Of a stretch of DNA of 64,000 nt, positions 52,868 to 61,673 are shown piece after piece. The notes beneath the pieces are model-generated. The model did not search any database. It was not told the origin of the DNA and saw only the letters and a program-made list of their open reading frames with translations. Origin of the DNA: Actinoplanes italicus (GTDB lineage: Bacteria > Actinomycetota > Actinomycetes > Mycobacteriales > Micromonosporaceae). The stretch lies in assembly GCF_003001815.1 (NCBI RefSeq), contig NZ_PVMZ01000006.1, forward strand, positions 1 to 64,000. The letters are read 5' to 3'. Both the position numbers and the translations under genes were made by a program. Each line of letters starts with the position of its first letter. The stretch's first letter is position 1.

Positions 52868-54060
52868 GCGATCCCGATCCGGGACAACAGGCGGCTGTAC
52901 GCATCGACCGTACGCCCCCATGAGGAGGGATCCGCGTGCCGCCGTCCGGTCAGGCCGGCGGCGAGCGTGATCGCCTCACGCAGTTCGGCCGGCTCCTCGG
53001 CCGGGACGAAGACCGTGCCGCTGTAGTGTTCGGCGGCCTCGACGAGGCCACCGACCGCGGTGACCACCACCGGCAGGCCGTGGCTCATCGCGATGTGCAG
53101 CGGGCCGCTGGCCGAGCTGCGCCGGTACGGCAGCACCACCACGTCGGCGCCGGCGAAGAACTCGTTCACCTCGCCGTCGGTGACGTACCGGTTGACGAAC
53201 GTGATCCGGTCCCGGACCGGCGACTCCTCGATCATCCGGCCGGGCAGGTTCCAGCCCTCCCAGGTCTCCCCCACCACCGTGAGGTGGTATTGCGGGCCCA
53301 GGTCGGCGAACGCCTCGATCAGATCCTCGAGACCTTTGTACGGCCGGATCGTGCCGAAGAACAGCAGCCGGCACACGTCGTCCCCGGGTTCGCGGACAGG
53401 ACGGTCCGGCAGGTGGTGGTCGAACGGCCCGTGCAGCGCCACCTCGGCCGGAACCGCCGCCAGGTCGTACGCCTCGGCCAGAGCCGCCTCGTCGTACCGG
53501 GAGTGCACGACCACCCCGTCGGTGCGGCGCAGCAGCGGGCGGATGCACCGTTGCACGTAACGTGCCGCCCACCGGCGCTGCGCCTCGCCGGTGTCCTGCA
53601 CCTCGTGGAACTCGACGACCACCCGGATCCCGAGCCGCCGGGCCGCGACCGCGAGCACCAGGTAGGAGTGCAGCACCGCCCCGGTCCACCACTGCAGCAC
53701 CAGCACGTCCGGCCGGAACCGGCGCAGGAACTTCACCGCCCGGAGCAGGCTCGGCAGCGCCCACCAGTCGACGCCGTCGAAGACCCGTACGTCCTCGGCG
53801 TAGCGGAGTTCCGCGAGGGAGTGCCCGACCCGCGCCCGGCCGGGGTAGAGCCGGGCCGGCAACAGGCGGCGCATCAGCACGGCGCCGACCTCGTACCGCT
53901 CGGCGAGCGCGTTGCTGAGCCGGCAGGTGTAGTAGCTGATGCCGGACAGGAAGTGCCAGCCGGAGCCGACCACCAGGATCCGTGGACCGGCGGCGAGCAG
54001 CTCGGCGTAGGCCCTGGCCTCGGCGTGGCCCTCAGCGGGCGGCGGTGGCGATGCAGGCAC
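52792..54060 (-). CDS. Glycosyltransferase, GT4-like (GT-B fold)
   Basis: Enzyme of 422 aa with the GT-B layout: N-terminal domain with VVGSGWHFLSGISYYTCRLS and C-terminal nucleotide-sugar domain with LLFFGTIRPYKGLEDLIEAF and PLHIAMSHGLPVVVTAVGG. Its last ~20 residues are Ser-rich and antisense to the GH5-like gene. It is the last gene of a seven-gene overlapping operon and presumably adds one sugar to the repeat unit. Donor and acceptor are unknown. Confidence 0.88.
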   Translation of the reverse strand: MPASPPPPAEGHAEARAYAELLAAGPRILVVGSGWHFLSGISYYTCRLSNALAERYEVGAVLMRRLLPARLYPGRARVGHSLAELRYAEDVRVFDGVDWWALPSLLRAVKFLRRFRPDVLVLQWWTGAVLHSYLVLAVAARRLGIRVVVEFHEVQDTGEAQRRWAARYVQRCIRPLLRRTDGVVVHSRYDEAALAEAYDLAAVPAEVALHGPFDHHLPDRPVREPGDDVCRLLFFGTIRPYKGLEDLIEAFADLGPQYHLTVVGETWEGWNLPGRMIEESPVRDRITFVNRYVTDGEVNEFFAGADVVVLPYRRSSASGPLHIAMSHGLPVVVTAVGGLVEAAEHYSGTVFVPAEEPAELREAITLAAGLTGRRHADPSSWGRTVDAYSRLLSRIGIAQDPSPADSSTSSNQTLPLLSPDLR

Positions 54061-55279
54061 GGTAGACCTCCTCGATCACAGGGACGACGCGGGCCGCGGT
54101 GAAGTCGAGGCCGCGCTGGTGACCGCCGACGCGCAGCCGCGCCGCCAGGTCACCGTCGGTGAGTACGCGCCGGAGCGCGGCGTGCAGGGCCTCCGCGTCG
54201 CCGGGCGGCACGAGCAGACCGTTGACGCCGTCATCGCGGACCACGTCGAGCAGGCCGCCGGAGGCGGAGGCGATCAGCGGGGCGCCGGCCAGCATCGCCT
54301 CGACGGCCACCTGGCCCATGCCCTCCAGCAGGGACGGGACAACACCGGCGGCGGCGTGCCGCCAGGCCGACATCACCTGCGGGTGGGGCACGTCGGTACG
54401 TACCCGCACGCCCTCCGGAATCGGCGGGGTGTCCTCCCGGCGGGTGCCGAGGCAGAGCAGCTCGGGCGGCGCGTCCGGGCCGGGCCAGTCGGCGCACAGC
54501 TTCTGGTAGGCGTCGAAGAGCACGTCGATGCCCTTGTGCGGGCCGAGCTGACCGACGAACAGCAGGTAGGGCCGCTCCGGCAGCCAGTCCGGGCGGGGCG
54601 TGGTGCGGGCCAGCTCGTCGAGCCCGTCCGGGACCAGGCTGGAGATCACCTTGACCGGCAGCTCGCCGGGGATCCGGGCCAGGTTGAGCGCCGACGCCAC
54701 CGAGTTCGAGATCGCCGTGAGGCAGTCGATCCCGCGGTGCCGGTGGGCCCGCAGCCCCGCGGTGAGCAGGGCGGCCTTCGCTGTCCCGTACTGTCCGGCC
54801 GCGCACGGGACGCAGCGTCCCAGGCTCGGCCCGTCGCAGCGGCGGCCCTCCCGGGCGAACGTCTTGCGCACACACGTCAGCCCGAAGTCGTGGGCGGTGT
54901 GCACGTGCGGGCGGCCCAGCGGGGTCGGATGCAGCGGCAGGTAGCTGTACATCAGCCAGTCGTGGCTGTGCACGAGGTCGTAGTCACCGGACCGGAGCAC
55001 CCGGGCGATCTCGGCGGTGGTCAGCGGGTCGGCCGTGGTCGGGTGGAACGGCTTGCGCGGGTCCCGGTTCAGCCCGGGCGCGAGGGTGTTCGCCACGCTG
55101 CGGACGCGGATCACCCGTACCCCGTTGATGATCTCGTCGTCCGGCGCCGCCGGCGTCGCGAGGGTGAGGACGGTGATCTCGTGCCCGCGCCGGACCATCT
55201 CCTCGCCGCTGGTCGCGATGCTGCGCTCCAGCCCGCCGATCACCGGCGCGTAGAGATTCGACAGATGGAGGATCTTCAT
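54032..55279 (-). CDS. Glycosyltransferase, GT4-like, with a cysteine cluster
   Basis: GT-B enzyme of 415 aa. The opening MKILHLSNLYAPVIGGLERS, the LLFVGQLGPHKGIDVLFDAY strand and the E-x7-E type motif LLEGMGQVAVEAMLAG are diagnostic. A CDGPSLGRCVPC cluster after TAHDFGLTC, found in a subset of actinobacterial polysaccharide transferases, may bind metal. It overlaps both neighbours (29 bp downstream, 4 bp upstream), so it is co-translated. Confidence 0.9.
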   Translation of the reverse strand: MKILHLSNLYAPVIGGLERSIATSGEEMVRRGHEITVLTLATPAAPDDEIINGVRVIRVRSVANTLAPGLNRDPRKPFHPTTADPLTTAEIARVLRSGDYDLVHSHDWLMYSYLPLHPTPLGRPHVHTAHDFGLTCVRKTFAREGRRCDGPSLGRCVPCAAGQYGTAKAALLTAGLRAHRHRGIDCLTAISNSVASALNLARIPGELPVKVISSLVPDGLDELARTTPRPDWLPERPYLLFVGQLGPHKGIDVLFDAYQKLCADWPGPDAPPELLCLGTRREDTPPIPEGVRVRTDVPHPQVMSAWRHAAAGVVPSLLEGMGQVAVEAMLAGAPLIASASGGLLDVVRDDGVNGLLVPPGDAEALHAALRRVLTDGDLAARLRVGGHQRGLDFTAARVVPVIEEVYRACIATAAR

Positions 55280-56718
55280 CGTTTTCTCCCGGTGGGTGCC
55301 TCGCCGCCGGCTTGCCGCCGCTTCCCGACCCCGTGGGGTACGCCCACCGTGCGCCCGCCACTGGCTGGCCGGCTGTGCCGGACCGCTGTCTCAGGCTCGG
55401 TGAGACCGCGGTCCGGCACAGCCGGGGTCTTGCGGCGGGTCAGGGCCACAGCCGCGACCAGGAGGGCGGCCGCGGTCTGACCGGCCAGCCAGCCGGCGCC
55501 CGCCCCGGTGACCCCGGCGGTGGGCAGCAGCAGCCAGGCAAGGGACAGGCAGGTGACCGCGCGGACCAGGTTGAGCCGCCGGCAGAGCCGGAACTCGCCA
55601 CGCGAACGCCAGTGCGCGACCGCCAGGTTCGCGACGGCGTCGGGCAGCGCGGCCAGCACCAGGATCCGCAGCAGCGGCGCGCCCTCGATCGCGTACCCGG
55701 CGCTGAACAGGCCGAGGATCTCGTTCCCGGCCAGCAACAGGACCGTGGCCGGGGCGCCGACCACGGCCAGCACCACGAGCGCGGCCCGGGACACGCTGAC
55801 CGTGGCCGCGTTGGTGCGTTCGGCGTACAGGGCCGAGGCGACCGCCGGGGACACCATGAACAGCATCGACGCGGTCATCCAGGCGAGATAGAAGTGGGCG
55901 TTCGCGTCCGGGCCCAGACGGGCGGTGACCAGTACCGGCAGCAGCGCGGCCGGGCCTGCCTGGGTCAGGTTGATCAGGTGATGGCCGGTGATCGCGGCCC
56001 GGACGTGCGGCAGTTCGTCCCGCAGCCCGGTCGCCGCCGCCCGCCACCGCCCGGCGAGCGGACCGGCCTCGCCGGGTCGCTCCGGGGCCGGGCGCAGCCG
56101 ACGGGGGCCGATCGCCATGGTGGCCAGGCTGATCAACAGGGTGGGCAGGACGAACGAGACGAGGACCGCCCCGGCGCCGTGCATGCCGGCGGCCAGGACC
56201 GCGATCAGTGTGACGATCTTGCCGGCGGCCACCGCCAGGTTGCGGATCAGCATGCCGTGTCCGGCCCGGTGTGCGACGTAGAGGTTGTCCAGCAGCGTGG
56301 TCAGGGTGACCGCGATCGCGGCGGTGACCAGGGCGGTCGTGCCACCGGGGCCGGTGAGGAACCCGAAGTTGCCGGAGAGCGACGGTACGGCCAGGGCCGC
56401 GACGGTGGCGGCGCCCGCGGTGGCGGCCGAGCCGAGGAACAGGCCGCAGCCGACGATCCGGGACCAGGTGGCGGTGTCGCTGCCGGGCAGGCGCTGGATG
56501 AACATGTGCCCGGCGCCCAGGTTCGCGATCATGCTGACCGCGGTGGCGGCCGAGATGACCGCGGTCGCGGTACCGATCCGGTCCGGCGGAACCGACCGTG
56601 CCGCCAGCATCCAGTAGACGTAGCCGAGGCCGCCGTTGCTCACCGTGGTCGCCATGATGAGCAGGCTGTTGCGGGCCAGGGAGTCCCTGGACAGCCGCCG
56701 GACCGCGCTGATCAGCAC
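55276..56718 (-). CDS. Polysaccharide flippase, Wzx/MATE-like
   Basis: Integral membrane protein of 480 aa with about twelve helices (RNSLLIMATTVSNGGLGYVY at the start), resembling Wzx and other MOP-superfamily exporters that flip lipid-linked repeat units. The last ~60 residues are a basic cytoplasmic tail. Its stop overlaps the next start as ATGA. Confidence 0.85.
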   Translation of the reverse strand: MLISAVRRLSRDSLARNSLLIMATTVSNGGLGYVYWMLAARSVPPDRIGTATAVISAATAVSMIANLGAGHMFIQRLPGSDTATWSRIVGCGLFLGSAATAGAATVAALAVPSLSGNFGFLTGPGGTTALVTAAIAVTLTTLLDNLYVAHRAGHGMLIRNLAVAAGKIVTLIAVLAAGMHGAGAVLVSFVLPTLLISLATMAIGPRRLRPAPERPGEAGPLAGRWRAAATGLRDELPHVRAAITGHHLINLTQAGPAALLPVLVTARLGPDANAHFYLAWMTASMLFMVSPAVASALYAERTNAATVSVSRAALVVLAVVGAPATVLLLAGNEILGLFSAGYAIEGAPLLRILVLAALPDAVANLAVAHWRSRGEFRLCRRLNLVRAVTCLSLAWLLLPTAGVTGAGAGWLAGQTAAALLVAAVALTRRKTPAVPDRGLTEPETAVRHSRPASGGRTVGVPHGVGKRRQAGGEAPTGRKR

Positions 56719-57725
56719 GCGGCCCGCTCCGCTGCCGCCGCAACGCGCCGCTTCGCCGGCGCACGGCCAACGCCGGGGTCCCGTCCCTCGGGCGCACGCG
56801 CGGCGCGAGGGCGGACTCCGGGGCCGGTCAGGGCGGCGCCGGCGGTGGTCCGCCCGACCGGGTCCGAGCCGGCGTGGCCGCGGGCGTAGAAGCCGGTGCT
56901 GGTGTCGCCGACGCTGATGTCGACCGGGTGGAGGCAGCCGTCCGCCGGAAGCGCCGGAACGTAGACGGTCAGCGACCGCACCGAGTCGGCGTTCACGGTC
57001 ATCGGGCGGCTCGCGACGACCCGGCCGCCGACCCGCAACCGCAGCGGGAGGGTGGTGGTGCCCAGGCCGGCGCTGCTGACCCGGACCGGGACGACGAGGC
57101 CGCGGGCCGGGACGGTGACCGGGGTGTCGATGGCGGCGGCCCAGCCGTTGAGGGCGATGCTCAGGTATCCGGGCTCGGCGGGGCGGGACGCGTTCAGGTA
57201 GCCACGGACCGTCACCCCGCCGACGCTCACCGCCAGGACCACCGGAATCGTCACCGCCGCGGTCGTCCGGACGTACCGCCGAGGGGGTGGGAAATCGATG
57301 TCGTGGTCCGGAGAGCTCTCGGCGGGGAGGGGACCCGGATCATGCCTGCGCTGGGTGGGCAGGCCGGCCTTTGCGGCGGCCCGGCGCGCGGAACGCCGGC
57401 GGTCCCGGAGGATCGCGGCCGCGCCGAGCAGCGTGACCAGGACCGCGCACCCGATGACCAGCGGGATCGGCCGCACCGGCTGCCCGGCGGCGTGCAGGAT
57501 CAGCGCGATCAGCGGCCAGGTGATGAGTCCGGCGACGGCGGCGAGGCCACCGCGTACCGCCGGTATCGGAGCCTCGGCGGCGATCCCGGACAGCGCGCGG
57601 GTCCACAACGCACCGGTGGCGAGGGTGGCGGCGAGGCAGAGGGGTACGGCGAGCCAGGGACGGCCGCCGGCGGGGAGGACGCCGGCCAGTCCGACGTAGG
57701 CGACCAGCAACAGCCGGTAGGTCAT
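56712..57725 (-). CDS. Membrane protein of the polysaccharide operon, unknown function
   Basis: Protein of 337 aa. Residues 1-105 form three to four membrane helices; a basic stretch (~106-150) and one more helix (~155-175) lead into ~150 external residues of beta-rich type (LPLRLRVGGRVVASRPMTVN) and a Pro/Arg/Ala-rich tail. No known domain is recognised. Tight overlaps with both neighbours tie it to polymer synthesis or export, perhaps as a co-polymerase or scaffold; this is inference. Confidence 0.7.
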   Translation of the reverse strand: MTYRLLLVAYVGLAGVLPAGGRPWLAVPLCLAATLATGALWTRALSGIAAEAPIPAVRGGLAAVAGLITWPLIALILHAAGQPVRPIPLVIGCAVLVTLLGAAAILRDRRRSARRAAAKAGLPTQRRHDPGPLPAESSPDHDIDFPPPRRYVRTTAAVTIPVVLAVSVGGVTVRGYLNASRPAEPGYLSIALNGWAAAIDTPVTVPARGLVVPVRVSSAGLGTTTLPLRLRVGGRVVASRPMTVNADSVRSLTVYVPALPADGCLHPVDISVGDTSTGFYARGHAGSDPVGRTTAGAALTGPGVRPRAARAPEGRDPGVGRAPAKRRVAAAAERAAC

Positions 57726-59632
57726 CGGGCTCCCATGCGGATGCGCTGCCCGAGGCTGTCGAAGTCGAAGCGGTAGATCGCGATGTGCGGTCCGTCGTAG
57801 ACCTTGATCAGCCAGGGCAGGGTGTCGAACTTGGTCAGCTGGGCCCGGGTGAAACCGGGCCGGCCGTCGTGCGGGATCGGCTCGTTCGTCTCGAAATAGA
57901 TCTTGATCTCGGGGACCTGTTCGGCCATCCGGCGGTCCACCACCAGGTATTCGAAGCGCCAGTCGCGCAGCTGTGCGAGCAGCGCCGGTGGCATCGGCCG
58001 TCCAGGTTTCGCCAGATAGAGGTCGTACGTGGGGAAGCTCTCCGAGCCGGTGGTCGGCTCCTGCTCCCCGTAGGACCCGAAGATCAGTCCTGAGTAGCGG
58101 TCAGCGACCAGGCGGGCCCCGCGACCGTGGGTCTCGCGCAGCCAGTCGGAGGCGGCGAGCAGCTCCGGTGTGGCGGCCCGGGTGTCGGCGCCGAAGACCG
58201 GCGGGCCGGGAAAACGGTACGACGGGTTCATCCCGGCCGCCGTGTTCCCGACCATGACCAGCGCACACGCGGCGAGAAGAAGTGCACCTGATCCGCTGAT
58301 CCGCCGACGCGAACGCTCCAGCAATGCGATGATCAACGGGGCGGTCGCCACGGCGATGCCGAGGTAGCTGAACGCCCAGGACCGGCGTGCGCCCTCGGCT
58401 CCGCTCGGCGTGAGGATGAGCAGCGTCGCCGGGAAGTAGAGGGCGCCGAGCAGCAGCATCGCGCCCGAACACGCCCGGGTGACAGGATCGGTGACGCTCC
58501 GTCGGCGCCACCACAGCACGGCCGCGCCGGCGGTGGCGATCAGAGCCGCCCCGGGAGCGGCGAAGGCGGCGTACTGCTCCCACCACGGAGCGACTGACTG
58601 GCTGAACAGGGTGCGGCTTCCGGAACTGCCGCCGGCCAGGCCGCTGAACTGGCCCAGCGCCCGGCCCAGGTAGGGCTCGAGGTAACTGCCGGTACGCGGT
58701 GAGACGGCGGCCATCCAGGTCGCGACCGAGACACCGGCCAGCGCGGTCAGCACCCACGCGGTCCGGGCGGGCGCCTTCAGGACCGTGCAGGCGATCGCGA
58801 CGAGCCCGAGCATCCCGGTCAGCCAGAGCGCGGTCAGGTGGTGCGTCGCGGTGATCGCCACAGTGAGCAGCAGCATCACGGCCGACCACCCGGCCCGGGC
58901 GCGGGTGCCCGTGGACCGGACGGCACCTAGTGCGGCGGCCAGCGCCCAGACCATCACGCCGATGGCCAGCGACTCGTAGCCGAACTGGGTGTCGAAGTAG
59001 AGGAACGAGCTGTTCAGGCTGTAGACGATCGCGGCAGCGGCGGCGATCCGCGGGTCCGGCCACAACTGCCCGGCCAGGACGGCGACACCGAGGGTGAGCA
59101 GCACGTGCGCCAGGATCAGCACGAACAGTGCGGCGTGCCAGACGGTGACGCCGGTCAGCGTGGCCAGCGAGGCGACGGTCGCGTGCAGACCGGGGTAGTC
59201 GCCGATCACCCGGATGATCGGGTTCTGCTGGAAGAGCACCCCGTCGAGGACGATGTCCTGACTCTGTCCCCAGTGGGCGTACTCGTCGTGGTACAGCGGG
59301 CCGGCCGGGTTGCGCAACAGCTTCGGCAGGTACGTGAAACACGCATAGCCGATCAGGACGGCGAGGCGCAGCCGGGCGCTGGAGTCGCGCCGGACCGCCC
59401 AGTAGGCGGCCGGCAGGCTGAAGACCAGCATCCCGGCCCAGAACCAGGTGAAGGCGCCGTCCTGCCCCCATTCGGCCTGCCGGTAGGCGACCGCCAGGGC
59501 GGTGGCCCCGGCGGCACCGGTGATCGTGAGAGCGATCCCGGCGGCGACCGGCCCGGTCCAGGCACGTGGCGCCGGTCCGGGATCCCGGCCGTCCTGCTGC
59601 TCGATCATGGGACTGGTCGTGGCAGCGCTCAT
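57722..59632 (-). CDS. Polytopic membrane protein, Wzy-polymerase or GT-C-like
   Basis: Protein of 636 aa with about twelve to thirteen helices in residues ~25-470 and a soluble C-terminal domain (~480-636). The first outer loop has an Asp-rich LYHDEYAHWGQSQDIVLDG, the position where GT-C enzymes keep a catalytic Asp. It could polymerise repeat units or transfer a lipid-linked sugar. The ATG at 59632 overlaps the preceding stop (ATGA). Confidence 0.75.
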   Translation of the reverse strand: MSAATTSPMIEQQDGRDPGPAPRAWTGPVAAGIALTITGAAGATALAVAYRQAEWGQDGAFTWFWAGMLVFSLPAAYWAVRRDSSARLRLAVLIGYACFTYLPKLLRNPAGPLYHDEYAHWGQSQDIVLDGVLFQQNPIIRVIGDYPGLHATVASLATLTGVTVWHAALFVLILAHVLLTLGVAVLAGQLWPDPRIAAAAAIVYSLNSSFLYFDTQFGYESLAIGVMVWALAAALGAVRSTGTRARAGWSAVMLLLTVAITATHHLTALWLTGMLGLVAIACTVLKAPARTAWVLTALAGVSVATWMAAVSPRTGSYLEPYLGRALGQFSGLAGGSSGSRTLFSQSVAPWWEQYAAFAAPGAALIATAGAAVLWWRRRSVTDPVTRACSGAMLLLGALYFPATLLILTPSGAEGARRSWAFSYLGIAVATAPLIIALLERSRRRISGSGALLLAACALVMVGNTAAGMNPSYRFPGPPVFGADTRAATPELLAASDWLRETHGRGARLVADRYSGLIFGSYGEQEPTTGSESFPTYDLYLAKPGRPMPPALLAQLRDWRFEYLVVDRRMAEQVPEIKIYFETNEPIPHDGRPGFTRAQLTKFDTLPWLIKVYDGPHIAIYRFDFDSLGQRIRMGAR

Positions 59633-60723
59633 CGGGCGCCGGCGCTCGCGCCGACGGTGCGGCGGGCCACCGCGGCGTAGACGTTGCGCGTCGCACCGAC
59701 CACGTCCGGCCAGGTCGGCAGCATGGCCGGGCGGGTCCGCCCGAGCGCGGCAGCGTCCTTGAGCGCGGCGGCCAGGGCGCTCTCGTCGTCCGGGTCGGCG
59801 AACCGGAGCCATGCGCTGTCCCCGGCCAGCCCGGCGACCTCGCGGTGTGCCGGGATCGGCGTGGCCACGGTGGGCAGCCCGGCGGCGAGCGCGTCGGCGA
59901 CGGCCATGCCGAAGGCCTCGTGCTCGGAGGCGGAGACGGCCGCCGAGGCCTGCGCGAGGCAGGAGTCGAAGGCGGCGTCGTCGAGGCGGCCGTGGAAGAC
60001 GACCTTGCCGGCCAGCCCCAGGTTGGCGGCGAGCTGGCGCAGGCGGTCACCGGCCGGGCCGGTGCCGACCACATCGAGACGGTGCTCGGGGCCGAGCCGG
60101 GTCATCGCCCGGATCACCCGGTCGACGCGTTTGTACTGCTCCAGGCGTCCGACGCAGAGGATGCGGCGGGTACGCGGAGACGAGCCGCCGCGGGCCGGGC
60201 GCGGGTCGGTGCCGTTCGGGATGACCACGGCCCGGGTGCCGACCCCGGGGAAGTCGCGCAGCACGAGCTCGCGTTCGGCCGAGGTGACGCAGACGACGGC
60301 GGAGGCCCGGTTCATGATGGTCCGGCCGAGCGGCCGGTAGAGCGGGTGCAACGCGGCCCGGAACCGGGTGTGCCCGGTGCCGTGGTAGTGCGGCGTGAAC
60401 ACCAGCGGGGCACGGTTGCCCAGGGCGGCGCAGAGCGCGGCGAGGGCGTGGTAACTGTGCGCGTGCAGGACGTCGTATTCGCCGGCGTGGGCGCGCAGCC
60501 AGCGCCACAGCGGCACGGACAGCCGGTAGTTGCCGGCCGGGACGGTGAGGGGGAAACGGCGGACGAGCACGCCGTCGACGGCCTCCACGGACCGGACGGC
60601 GTGCTGGGTGATCACCTCGACCTCGTCGCCGGCCGCGATGAGGCCGGCGCAGAGCCGCTTGACGTGGGTCTCCACCCCGCCGATGTCGGGGTGGTAGGCG
60701 TTCGAGACGATGCCGATCCTCAT
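59629..60723 (-). CDS. Glycosyltransferase, GT4-like
   Basis: GT-B enzyme of 364 aa: MRIGIVSNAYHPDIGGVETH opening, HAHSYHALAALC, ILCVGRLEQYKRVDRVIRAM and the E-x7-E motif SEHEAFGMAVADAL. The start at 60723 overlaps the upstream gene's stop (ATGA) and gives the canonical N-terminus. It resembles PimA/PelF-like mannosyl or glucosyl transferases, but the donor cannot be told. Confidence 0.92.
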   Translation of the reverse strand: MRIGIVSNAYHPDIGGVETHVKRLCAGLIAAGDEVEVITQHAVRSVEAVDGVLVRRFPLTVPAGNYRLSVPLWRWLRAHAGEYDVLHAHSYHALAALCAALGNRAPLVFTPHYHGTGHTRFRAALHPLYRPLGRTIMNRASAVVCVTSAERELVLRDFPGVGTRAVVIPNGTDPRPARGGSSPRTRRILCVGRLEQYKRVDRVIRAMTRLGPEHRLDVVGTGPAGDRLRQLAANLGLAGKVVFHGRLDDAAFDSCLAQASAAVSASEHEAFGMAVADALAAGLPTVATPIPAHREVAGLAGDSAWLRFADPDDESALAAALKDAAALGRTRPAMLPTWPDVVGATRNVYAAVARRTVGASAGAR

Positions 60724-61580
60724 CGGGCCTGCCGTTCCGCGACCCGCCGGCTGCCGGCCTTGCGGGGCCGCCATTCGCGGGCGATGGTACGCAGCACGCG
60801 GACCCCGTCGGTGAGGGCGTTGAGGTTGCTGACGCCGTGGATCCGGTTGTGCTCGAAGCTGGCGACCTCGGTGATCTTCAGGTCGGCGCGGGCCGCGCGC
60901 AGGTTGAGCAGGGTCTCGATCTCGAACCCGTCACCCCAGAGCCGCCCGTCCGCGTTGTCCGGGGCCGGTGACGTGCTGTCCAGGTCGAAGACGTCCAGGC
61001 AGTGTGCCCAGAAGGCGTTGTAGCCGTAGCAGAGGTCGCTGTAGCGGGTCCGGAACAGGACGTTGACCAGCATGCTCAGGCACTTGTTGCCGGCCCGCCG
61101 CAGACGGGTGATGTCGGCACTGCCGCCGGTCGGCTGGAACCGGGATCCCTTGGCGAAGTCCGCGCCCTCGCGCAGCGCTTCGATGAAGCGCGGGATCTCC
61201 AGCGGATCGGTCGAACCGTCGGCGTCGATCATGACGATGATGTCCCCGGTCGCCTCGGCGAACCCGCAGGCCAGGGCATTGCCCTTGCCCTTGCGGTTCT
61301 GCACGACCACGCGGATGTCGGGGCGCAGCCGCCGGGCCACCGCCACGGTGTCGTCGGTGGAGCCGCCGTCGACCAGGACGATCTCGTCGACCTGCGGCAG
61401 CCGGGCGAAGACGTGCGGCAGGTTCTGCGCCTCGTTGAGCGCCGGGACGATGACGCTGATCCTCGGTTCCGGTTCGGCGCCGTCCTCAGGGTCGTCCGGG
61501 AGGTCGGGGATAGCCGGGATGACCGAGATGTCGATGACGGCGTCGGTCTCGTCGGGAAGCACACGGTCGACCGTGGGCAT
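60720..61580 (-). CDS. Glycosyltransferase family 2
   Basis: GT-A enzyme of 286 aa. After a 40-residue acidic leader, ISVIVPALNEAQNLPHVFAR, VDGGSTDDT and the metal-binding IVMIDADGSTD identify the GT2 fold; the closest type is dolichol-phosphate-mannose or glucose synthase-like. No C-terminal membrane helix is seen. It is the first gene of the overlapping chain and may start the repeat unit or charge a lipid-linked sugar donor for the GT-C-like protein. Confidence 0.92.
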   Translation of the reverse strand: MPTVDRVLPDETDAVIDISVIPAIPDLPDDPEDGAEPEPRISVIVPALNEAQNLPHVFARLPQVDEIVLVDGGSTDDTVAVARRLRPDIRVVVQNRKGKGNALACGFAEATGDIIVMIDADGSTDPLEIPRFIEALREGADFAKGSRFQPTGGSADITRLRRAGNKCLSMLVNVLFRTRYSDLCYGYNAFWAHCLDVFDLDSTSPAPDNADGRLWGDGFEIETLLNLRAARADLKITEVASFEHNRIHGVSNLNALTDGVRVLRTIAREWRPRKAGSRRVAERQAR

Positions 61581-61673
61581 GTCGTTCTCCGATCGGGCAT
61601 GGTGGCCCGGTCCGGGCCGGGCCGGAGCGTGGGAAGGTGCCGGGGCGCTGGCCCCCCGGCGGATGGCGGGTAC

